Shown here: positions 1 through 10,700 of the stretch, one piece after another
Position numbering within the stretch: the first letter of the stretch is position 1
How the letters are laid out: each line of letters begins with the position of its first letter
Source of the DNA: Amphimedon queenslandica
Taxonomy: Eukaryota; Porifera; Demospongiae; Haplosclerida; Niphatidae
Direction: 5' to 3'
NCBI RefSeq assembly: GCF_000090795.2
Contig: NW_003546894.1
Location: forward strand, 15,774-43,912
DNA: 28,139 nt
The notes under the pieces: generated by a model
Database searches by the model: none
What the model saw: only the letters and a program-made list of their open reading frames with translations
Told to the model about the DNA's origin: nothing
Program-made: the position numbers and the translations under genes

Positions 1-318
1 AAACGCATCACAATGGGGCAAAAATCATATTTCTAGGATAAAAACTGTAGGACTAGTTCTTACTTAACTGTGGAAGAAGAAGAAGAAGGAGAAACCTGAA
101 CATTTGGTGCATGCAGGCATGCATGCATTCATTTGCCGTAAAACTATCTTATGGAAGTTTTTTACTACTTTTGATAACACTGAAATGTTTTGATGAAATT
201 ATAAAGGACATTTGGACTGTCAGATAAGCCACAAAGAGTTTCTAAAGATATTACAAGGGCTCAATGCTTCTGGGATGGCAGCCATTTTGGGGGCGCGCTC
301 GTCCAACTCAACCCTACA

Positions 319-340
319 TACCAAGCGCTAGCGCTTGGTA
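319..340. repeat. Perfect 22-bp palindrome
   Basis: TACCAAGCGCT followed by its exact reverse complement AGCGCTTGGTA, with no spacer, just after a GC-richer patch (GGGGGCGCGC at about 289-298). It could be a protein-binding site or the remnant of a transposon end; nothing else identifies it. Confidence 0.6.
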
Positions 341-448
341 ATAAGGTCCAGTCATAAAGGCACATGTCAATGTAAGAGCAGTACTTTTGGGAGTTCTTCA
401 GTAAACAACAACCATTGCTTTTGACTGCAGAGGCAATATCTATGCTCT

Positions 449-454
449 TTTATT
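449..454 (-). terminator. Putative poly(A) signal AATAAA of the full-length transcript
   Basis: AATAAA lies about 250 nt downstream of the stop codon in transcript direction, within AATAAAAGAG, which fits a short 3' UTR. No competing AATAAA closer to the stop was seen. Confidence 0.5.
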
Positions 455-703
455 ACCACATCTAGTAGTTTCAAATTCATTGCAAAATATGCTGATCATC
501 ACATCAGTACATTACTCTTAATAGAGTGCCCTGGACAACAACAATTAAACCTCAAATAAGCTTTGATTGAGTCGTCTTTGAGTACAGAAGATCAGAAACA
601 CAGCAGGCCATTGTCTAGTATCTATGAATGCCTACAATTGTTTTTTACAACTTGCAACACTGATTATTATAACTAGAATTCATAAAATCATGAAACAATG
701 ATT

Positions 704-1717
704 TTAAAAATCTTTTAATTTCTTTTGAAGTTCTTTTTTAATTAAAGCCTGGTAGAGTGATGAAATGCCAAGGTCACGATAGACATCATCACTTGCAAGC
801 AACAGCATTTCTCCATCAAGTTCATTTTCTCGAACGACCTACAAAAGTGAATAAATCTATTATTTTTACATACAAATACTTTCATTAGCTAAATTCAAAA
901 ATTAAGTTTTGCTAATTGAGGCTAAACAAACAACAATGTTCAAACTGGCAGTAAATTATTTTTAGCAGTACCAAGTTAACAATCTACCTTTGCATATTGA
1001 CTAAATCGTTTATTCTCCATCAAAAATTGTGCTAACAGTTCAGAAGAAAACACATGCTCCAGCTCTTTTTTCTCTAAAAGTCTTTTAAATTGAACCTGGA
1101 ACCTCAGTTCATAAATTCTGTTGGGTATTTGTAGTTCTTTTAAATCTGGCGATGGCATAGTCAAAAGGGAGTAGACTATGTCTCCACTGATTCCAGTTGT
1201 CTGAACAAATTCAGCACTATCATGCAATCCCATTCTTTTTAATAGTTGAGCAACATCAGTTTCTGTAAGTTTGCTAGCTGCTTCTGATAGATCCTCATCT
1301 ATACAAAAAAGCTATTAATGCAATTACTTTTACAAGTGTATACTACAGGTAGCAACTAGCAAATTTGTACTGTTATCAAGAAATGTTAAATAATATTGTA
1401 ATAAACATGCTACCTTCTATCATGTATGAACTGGGATGTTGCTTGGGCATTGCAGGATTAGGAGCAAAAGCTCCCGCTGTATTACTGTCAGTGCTAATGG
1501 TTAACTCCTCAACAACTGCATCTTCAGCAGCTCTATCTTGAATACTTAAAATTCTAGAAAGGCTAGTGTCCATTATCAACCTTTTTCAATAAATTAACTA
1601 ACTTACCTTGTAAAATTAGGAGAAGGGGGAGAGTCAATTATTGCATTGTCTACTTTTTGCTTCATTGTCACATTGTGTTGCTCTTTCTGTCTTGTTTCTA
1701 GAAGATGCAATAACCTC
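704..1717 (-). other. Linker and tandem SAM-domain exons (3' end of the gene)
   Basis: Exons: 1717-1607, 1553-1414, 1298-988 and 838-704. A polar linker with IIDSPPSPNF comes first. SAM 1 (about 1269-1066) has DVAQLLKRMGL, GISGD, SLLTMPSPDLKEL and a conserved Arg. SAM 2 (1065-988 plus 838 to about 716) has LLAQFL, FSQYAKVVRENELDGEMLLL and DVYRDLGI, a close match to the SAM consensus (FL...YA..F.E..IDG..LL.L...DL..LGI). The protein ends KKLKDF, stop. Phases across all junctions agree, including AG|G from exon 3553-3462. SAM domains commonly form oligomers; tandem SAMs build the SARM1 octamer. SAM domains are not part of vertebrate RNF213. SAM 2 is near certain, SAM 1 probable. Confidence 0.82.
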
Positions 1718-4700
1718 CTGTGTAAAATAAAAAATAATAAAAATGATAACAAAGGAAGACAGCCTTTTATTATCTAGGCAATCTACAACTCAGTGCACTA
1801 TAGTACAGGGTATTTTGTCAAGGAAAGAATGGTCTCATGTAGCCAGCCCCTCCTGTTGTGAGGAGGGAGCACCACTTCCTACTTGCGGTGGGAGAGGCTG
1901 GCTAGTAAGACTAAGGAGAGAATTTTTTCTGGTGCATGTACATTATAGGTTCAAATATGTACATGGACATGTTTCATGAAATAACAATGAGATGGTGAAT
2001 CTATTTCTGATAAAATACTTGGGCCCATACATTTTGAGAAACTTTAAAAATTAAAGTTTTGACTGGAATCAGTTCAAACTTTCTAGAACATGTACTGTAT
2101 AGCAGGTTTATTCCAAGGATAATAAATTTAGCGAATTTTGCAAATTTTTGAAGATTCACAAAATTAAATTCCTTGAGAATCATTTTAAAATGGGACAAGA
2201 TGGCAGAAAAGTGGCAAATTGCGAAAATTAGTTCCGATATGGGCCATTTGAGAAAATTAATTCTGATATGGGCCATTTGCAAAAATTATTATTCTCGAAT
2301 TAAACCCACTATACAGTATATCCATCCAAAAAAATTATTAAAATGGAAAGAATCCAACCTTTTCATTTATTGATGAAATTTGGCCAATGACCCTGTATAT
2401 AGGGTCTTTTGCCCGATTTGGAGCAACTTAAAAAATTTGAAAAAATTTTGATTGGAGTTGTCTCAAACTTTCTACACAACATTATTAGTACATGTATTAT
2501 ATATGTATCAAAATGTAATAAAAATAAAAAAATTTCTCTTTTTCATTTTGATAAAAAAATTTGACCAATGACACTAAACTAAGAGAAGTCTTTGACTCAA
2601 TTTTTGAAACAATTTAAAATTTGTAAATAAATTTAATTTTAGCTCAAACTTTTCACACAACATAAATACATGTATATGTTACTGTAATAAAAGTGAAACA
2701 TTCTTTCCTTTTCATTTTTGATATAATTTTGCCACTAAGTCTTTTGCCCAATTTTAGAGCAATTTAAAAATTTGTAAAAAATCTAATTTTGATCAGAATC
2801 AGCTCAAACTTTCTACACAACATAAGTGCATTGTTATGCAAAAAAATTATTGATTTTTTCCTTTTCCTTTTTGATGAAATTTGGCCAACGACTCTTGTCT
2901 TTTGTGCAATTTTAGAGCAATTTTAAAAATTTGTAAAAAAATCCAAATTTGATCAAAATCAACTCAAACTTTATATACAACATAAGTACATGCATCTGCA
3001 CCAGAAAATGTCATTAAAGTGAAAATTTTTCTCCATTTTTATTTTAGATAAAACTTGGCAAATGTCCTTAACAAGTACAAAATCTTTGACCCAATTTTGA
3101 AGCAACTTTAAAATTCATAAAAATTTAAATCTGATAAAAATCAGCTCAAACATGCCACACAACATACGAACATTTATATGCATCAAAAAGTTATAAAGAT
3201 GGAGAATTTTTTCCCAGCCATTTTTTGACAAAATACCCTGTATGGTTTTTGGTCATAATTTCTGAGGAACTTTAAAAACAATTTTGGTCATAATCTTCTA
3301 TGCAGCATAAGTACATGTATATTTATGTTATGTTGTTAAGAAAGAATTAATTCAGAGAGGGTGAGCAGCATCTTTAAAATGGCTATTCTGTAAAACTTAA
3401 GTGATATATAATAATTACTTTATGGCAAATTATTTGAATAATAATATGTATGTACATATACCTTCTTAATGCCAATTGGAGATGAACATAGTATTTAATT
3501 GATAGAGAAAAGATGTATGAATTTAATTTCCTCTCTTTATTGACATCACAAATCTATTCGAATTAAAAAACATACATTGAATTAATGTTTATTAGTCTAT
3601 ACTTTAGTAGATCTATCATCAGTGGCTTTGTAGCATATTAGCCTCTCCATTGCAAATAATTGATGAATAGCATTTTTAACAGTCTCTTCATCTATAATAA
3701 TAACACAATATAATTATTTTATGATTAAAATATTTAATACATGCAAGCATGAGTATTCAAACAGTCAGACTCATATGTAAACAATTCAATGTACCTTCAT
3801 TTTCAATCTTCTCCAATATTTCTTCTTTTTGATTAAGATTAACTTTTAAATCGAAAGGAAGATGACTGAAGTCATAAAAGCCAATCTTAACCCATTCGTG
3901 GAACAACTCAGATATATCTTTCACATGTGCAACATGAGTCTCAGACAAATAGTTGTACTGGTTCATAAGAAGTCTAAAAATAGAAAACAAAAATATATAC
4001 ACATGTATCAAGAGTAAAATGTGCAATTATTTATGTGGTACTAATCAGCTGTGTACATGCATGCAGGCTTACCCTGATCTGATTTTATCAGCAGCACACA
4101 ATAAAATACCAATATCATCAATCTTAATTTTATAATAATTATTTAAGAAACTTTTTATTGTGAGCTTATCAATTCCAGTCTCTCCTTGACTAGATTTCTA
4201 TAAAATAATAAAATTGAACACATCACACACTCTTGATTATACCTCTAGTAGCATCTTCAATAATAAGCAAAGGCCACCACAAACACTCAAAAGCCCATCA
4301 TAAGATAGAGAATGAAATACAGTCTCAATTTCATGTAGCTCCATCTTTGTCAGTGTAGCCTAAAATAGAATATTGTAAATGAGCAAAGTGAGCAAAAATT
4401 ACAAAAGTTATGCCAATAGAAGTGGCAATTGGCCATGAACTGGCACACATCTCAAGGCTGTACACATGTATAAAGGCTATACTGTACAGCGGGAAAATTT
4501 GGAGGGACTAAAATTTGGCAAATTGCTAAATTTTGATGATTGGCAAATTTTAATTTGGTAAATTTGTGGCCACGTACTGTTGAGCATGCATATAATGGCT
4601 CAAAATCGCAGATTTAATTTTTGCAAATGGCTATCAAAACGCAGAATTCGCCAAATTCAATTCCCTCCAAAATTTCCTGCTACATAGTATATGTATGCTA

Positions 4701-7700
4701 TTATGGTACACATTGTGCATGTATATGCTCTAGCAATAAATGAAATAGGAAACTAATAATAACTTAATTCTCTAATAATGATAGCTCACCATAAGTGAAG
4801 GATAACGGCTAAGCCTTTCTACTGTGTCTTTATAGCCATATGTTGCTGTATAAAACCTAAAAATTGAACTTAGAAATATCGTTAATAATTAACTTTACTT
4901 ACAATTCTCTAGAAACTTCTTCACAAGTGGAGCATTCACTGAAGGCAAAACGCTTTAAGAACCCATTCTTTTCCACAAACTGCTTATGTACTATGAACTT
5001 TTGAACAACTTCACTTTGAATACCTTCAAGAAAATACACCTACAAAGGTAATAAAAATATATTTGTGCAGCATTATAATTAAAAATCATAATTTATTCAC
5101 ATTATATGATACTTACCCCAGGCATGACATTGTATGGTATAGAAGGATCAAGTTCATAGTTATCATAAAGATTAATATTGACATCAAATGACTGGTAATT
5201 CTCAATAATAGTCTGTAAATCACTAACATCATAACAACTGTGTAAAAGATACAAAAATGTGTACACATAGTTAATTAATGCATTGTAACTGTAGTATAAC
5301 ATGAATTCCTTCTATGCTATATAGAGTAATAGCAAAATTTAAAATAATTTTGATTAATTAACAATTATATTTTTTGCAAGAATTGACACAATCTGATATA
5401 CTTTTTTGATACTCCAAATGAGCAAGTGTGCTGTGTAATCTCCCAGATTGGTATCTTAAACTGTGGCTTGTAGTTCACAAAATGATAACTTGTAGAAAAA
5501 TGAGTATAAACAATCTCAAGGAAACGATTGTAACTGTCAACCTATCATAACAACACAAATTTTTTAGTAACGTGCTGAATTTAGTATAGTCTTACTATTT
5601 GAATTATGATTCTGTACAGTATACCCTTTGCATAATCAGTTGACACCATGTCGTGAAATGTTATTTCAGTGCTGAATGTTTCCAAGCTTGATTCTTCAGT
5701 TAAGGAAAGCATTGTGTAGTGATCATACATTTCTATAAATACAATAGAAGAAAATTATTATTAGCTTTCATGTTATCTATTTGCATTTATAGCATGTAGT
5801 ATTTCAGGTAAGAAACAGTAACATTATTCATTCTGTTACCTTTGATTTGATGCAACTGGCCTAGTCTTTTCTCCTCTTGGTCAGGAAAATGTTGCTGAAG
5901 GATGGACGTCAAGACTTTAAAAGTTGAAGTACTTTTAGCTACATCCAATGTAACCATGTAACATGTTTGAGAGTGTATCCAATTGTAAAGATCTATTAGA
6001 ACAGGTAGGAGGTGAGCACCAGCATTTAGTGCTGGGCGTCTCAACAGGAACTGATAGAGGACATAGAGCTTTGAGTCTACATTGTAGAGATTATTTGAGA
6101 ATAGGATGCAATATAAGAATCCATTCTTGGCTGGGCAAATATTTAACTCAGGAACACTCCTAGATAACTCCCTAACATGAATTAATAATATATTAACAAC
6201 AATAATATAATTATACTTACCTCATCACCTCACCAACTGTACTACCAAAAGTTGAAAATTTGATTTGAGGAGACTACATTGATATAGTATTAAAAATTTG
6301 AAGTACAAACATACACTAAAAAAGTGATACCTTCATCAACCTCCATGCTTGCAAAAAGACTTCATTATGAAAAATACACTCATACTGAGCAAGACTATCT
6401 TTGTCTGGTAATTGCTTGAGGGTTCTCCAGGTTTTATCAAATCTAAAAGTGCTCAATGCCTATTAATATTACAATAACATAGCTTCCATAATTAATTTTG
6501 ATCCTATTTGTTCATTACCGTGTACATATTCTGAATCCCAATACTGACAAGTCTTTTCCTTTCTTCACGTGACAAATTGAACTCAGTCATTAGCATATCC
6601 CATAAATCTTTTAGCCTTTTAAGACACAGTAAAACAATATTAGGCTTCTGATCAAAAGGTGAAGACTTGATAATGTGAGGTTTAACAGCAATCAAAAAAC
6701 AAAGTAGCCCATAGTTCATCCATTGAGTAAATATCAGAGAATAGCGCGTTAGGCTCTTCCTTTTTGTAAAACGAAAAGTTTGATTTGTTGGAAGCACAAC
6801 ATCAAAATAATAAGTATCAATACTCCCAGTCTCCTATGCAGTGGATAAAAACAATAGCTAAAATTTAATACTAAAAATAAAATATGCTTGACTCAGTACT
6901 TAAAAGAGACATTAAATTACAGCAGCTCTGCTTACCATAGTTCCAGGTACAAATGTAGGATTAATATTCTGAGCTGAAAAGAGATGTTCCCAAAGATGAC
7001 AGCAATTCTCTTCATTACCAAACAAAATTGCAGCCAATTCTATTAAGCACTCCACATGCTCCTTGTCCCCCTCGCCTAATTGGGTTCACATATACACATA
7101 GGTTATACACTGATTTGGAGGGATTACAGCTATTTGGAACCTGAGGGCAAAACCCAAATGGTTTCTATAATAACTGTAGTCCCCACAAAGGTGTAATAAT
7201 TGTAGTAATAATACAATAAAGAGTACAGCATCATCTACTTTTGATACTACACTTAAGCATGCTACATAGTTATGCATTGTGCCTGTATGTGCTGTACTAT
7301 ACTAGCTCATGTTTTGATTGTAACAATGTGGTACCAAAAGAATGTCTTGTGCATAGGTTAGTATGGTGTATTGAATATGCACACTTTGTAAATTCACATA
7401 AAAATTTGTATCATTCCACACACAGATTGATGAAGGTATATTATGGGCTATAACTGTAAATTACTTTTGACAAAGAAGTCTTTCAGTCTATCAGACGGTG
7501 TACCAGCATTGCTTGGGTCAACAATCCACATTAAAAAGGGAAGAAAGAGATCCTTATCAACGTACTGACTGACACTATCTTGCAATACTCTTTTAACTAC
7601 TGCAGCCCTTGGATTAGTTGGAAAAACCTCCTTATATATAGCAATAAAAATGGACATGTTGAACGTCCATTTTGTCTTATCGGTAGAGGTCTTATTACTG

Positions 7701-10700
7701 TAACTATATATATAATAAAAATGAAAACTCTTATCAATATTAGTACAATTAAGTAATTTTCATATCATTATATATACAAGAAGTAAATATTACATACCAA
7801 GACAAAGCAACCTTCATAAGATCATCCACTCCTTTCTGGCCATTGAATTTGATAATAGACACAATTGATCTGTGAATTTGTGTGTATATTGCATGCCTGC
7901 TGGAGTGCTTATTTTTAAAATACAGCAATAGGGGTAGCTCATCTGGAAAGGAAAGATTCTACAAGAAAACACATTGAATTAGTAGCACCAAAAGTTATAT
8001 AACATTTACTTCTAGAGAAAGGACTTTGTGAATTGGTTGAAGGCAATGATAGTCATGAAGATTTGATTGAAACTGTGTTGTCATCATAGAGAATAATATT
8101 CTTTCACTCTTACAAGCACAGAACAACCTACAGTGAAATGAATTAGCCATACTTAAATTAGAGTTATACCTCATAAGTAAGATCAGACCATTACCAGTCA
8201 AATCCTTCTTTCCTTTCATAACTAGGTTGTTACTTTCTTCAAGCATACTATTCAAGCCATCATAAGCATCGGCCAACTATGAGAACAAATTGGCACCACA
8301 GTTATGGCATAATAAAGTTAATATACCACTTGTCTCTCATTTTCAGTCTTCAGTATAGTGATTGAAAGAGATTTAATGGTCACATGAACCACAACTTGTC
8401 TTTCGACATCAACTATTGTAGACAAAGGACCAGTTGTACAGCCATTAAGCTATGAGATATGATTTAAATAAAATATTAACTGCTCTAATAATTGTCAATA
8501 GTGTACTTTTTGATAATGTGCCATAAGCTCTTTGAATTTGTGGCTTTCCCCATACAGTCTGTCCAAACTAGTCTCAAAGTACATATCACACAAAACATGT
8601 TGGAGCAAACCCTACACAGCAAACATAAATTATGCAATTTATGCATCAAAGTTCTCTGGTACATAAGAATTTGTGAATGTTGCAAATATGGCGGCATTAC
8701 TTTGCTTTGTGATATCATTTTGGGACAGCATTTGAAGTAAGCTACTCTGTAAAACTCTTTTTTAGATCCTTGATTGATAGCATAGCACAGGCCATTCCTT
8801 ACCTAAAATTTAATTATTATTTTTACAAATATTCAATATTATTAGGCTAACTTTGTTGGTAAATAAAAGAAGAGGGTTATTTTCATCATCCATTTTAACT
8901 GATGCTTCTAATTTAGCATTGCTGTTAATACTCCCTTTCAATAATAAGAGAGAGAACATATGCTTATACATAGCTGCAGTACGCTTCATTCTTTCAGATG
9001 TGCATTTACTGACAACCAAGCCAATGATAGAAAAGATATAAGCCATTGTCTCTAGAGTGATGTCATCATAATAAAACGTTATGTAGTGATTGATTATGGT
9101 TTCAATGATGGAATAGAAAGGTAACGTTGGATAATAGGTTTGATCATGAAGTAAATTCAGTACATTTTCCTTTTTAAAGGTAATGACTACAACAGTGTCA
9201 ATCAATACAGTCAAATCAATGATATTTCCCTAGAAATAGTATACGTGTAGTTTTAACAATAAACTGTAATATAAATGCTAAAAAATTACACAATTTTCCC
9301 GTGTGTATAATTACAATTCTTAAATACTTACAGAATCAATTGCAGCTTTCAGGCTCTTTGTAATTTCAGTGACAAAATTTTCAGGTGAAATAGCAAAGAT
9401 GTTTTTCGAATCAATTGTTATCATATGATTAACAAGAAAAGCAACACACAATATGATCCACTTGCTCTTCAGCTGAGAAGAAAATACACTTGTGGAATGA
9501 AGCTTGAATAAGCTCATCTGTTGAAGAACAAAATGATCATTATATCATTATGCCATTAAGCAAGTGCATGCAGCTCTTCAAAGTACTTACCATTCTGTAA
9601 AAGAGACTTCCAAGATTCTTCATCTTTAGTTTGGACTCACTGCTTGGGTTGGAACATAAAATCAAAAGACCATCATAAAGTATTTCAATGATGTGCTGAA
9701 CCACTAATGTTTTATCAGTAAGATCTAACTTTTGCTTTAAACTTGAGTGCTTAGGCATGATTTCTGAGCACTCATCAAGTATTCTTAGCAAAGAAAGTGA
9801 GTCAGCATCTAGCCATGAAACTCGTAAGTGATAATGCAGTTGAGCCAACTTCAATGGAACATTATCTAAAATAAAAGGACACAAAAATTAAATTATAAGC
9901 ACTTTGGCAGTGCAACAAGTATCATAGTGTTACCTGAATTGACATGAGCCAGGTGCTGTTGCAGGCAATTCCTAGAAAATATCCCAACAGTTCTGTCCAG
10001 TTGCTTTCTTATTGCATCATTAAAATATGCAGCCCAAAGTTGAGCATATTTCAGCAATTCAACCACAACTTTAATGATGCTGTCATCTTCCTAAAGTATA
10101 ATATTAAAATGGTATTTATTATAGACCTTTCCCACCAATGCAGCGTTAGCAATGAATATCATTAACGAGCCGCCATTTTGTGGGATAGATGTACAGTGAT
10201 GGATGGACTAAAAGCACTATTTCTTTATTTTCTCCAAGAGAACTACGAAAGCAAAGACCAAATTGCAGTATGATAACTAAAATTATACAACAAATGTGCA
10301 ATGAGCATTTCTGTGTGAACTAGAGCTTGCATTTAAAAGGAAAATGGGAAAAGTCTCACTTTTTGCCCATTCGTCTTTGTACATCTATCCCACAACATGG
10401 CGGCTCGTTAATGATATTCATTGCTAAACACTGCATTGGTGGGAAAGGTCTATAAAGTGTGTACACTAATTGTATACTATAATACTAACCTTAATTAATA
10501 TTGCGATCATTTTTACTGTTTCTTCAATTTTCTTTTTTGTTCCAGTCAAAGTTACTCCTTCTAACTTTTGTTCTGTCTCATCTTCTGCCACTGCTAGCTC
10601 TAGAGGTTCTAGTACAGAGCAAAGAGCCTTGTTGACGAGTGCTTCTATTGATTTGTAGACAACTGGAAAAAATGGAAAGTGAGGCACAATGTTCTTTCTG

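Larger units (their letters stand above)
1..703. other. 3' UTR and intergenic sequence, no gene seen
   Basis: From 703 to about 430 is probable 3' UTR. Beyond it are a short GAA-type microsatellite (about 73-90), a TGCATGCA-rich patch (about 108-130) and a 22-bp perfect palindrome (319-340). No supported reading frame was found. Confidence 0.5.
1718..3461. other. 1.74-kb repeat-filled intron separating the RNF213 body from the SAM exons
   Basis: The intron is phase 2 on both sides (AG|G). It holds an imperfect inverted repeat (1839-1853 with 1890-1904), an inverted-repeat element (2093-2318) and about five degenerate copies of an AT-rich repeat unit (about 2390-3330). No coding exon could be supported inside it. 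Confidence 0.6.
3462..6833 (-). other. C-terminal RNF213-like domain exons lacking the RZ finger
   Basis: Exons: 6833-6519, 6459-6331, 6273-6221, 6171-5840, 5732-5596, 5541-5402, 5237-5117, 5039-4903, 4856-4790, 4359-4243, 4197-4073, 3973-3795, 3691-3603 and 3553-3462. The first continues from NPTFVPGTM into a short linker and then SLTRYSLIFTQWMNYGLL, matching the family's 'LTHLALLLG' helix. The RZ zinc finger that should lie between them (PNGH...GxC...CxxC) is absent. YNRFLEIVYTHF resembles the family's 'YN.FL' stretch, and the helices that follow match the family's C-terminal bundle in order. The small exon 3553-3462 was placed by phase (0 in, 2 out) and links the body to the SAM tail. Confidence 0.72.

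Noticed and set aside
1743-1979. Cys-containing 78-codon open frame on the plus strand
   Set aside because: It is made by an imperfect inverted repeat (1839-1853 with 1890-1904) inside an intron, with no domain match.
704-3553. SAM exons as a separate downstream gene
   Set aside because: The first SAM-linker exon (1717-1607) starts with a strong acceptor and needs a phase-2 partner. Exon 3553-3462 supplies it and joins the RNF213 body in phase 0. An alternative 3' end at about 3.6 kb remains possible and is listed as a finding.
8010-8127. FCAC motif as a zinc-binding pair
   Set aside because: Only one close Cys pair, with no partner pair or His at proper spacing.
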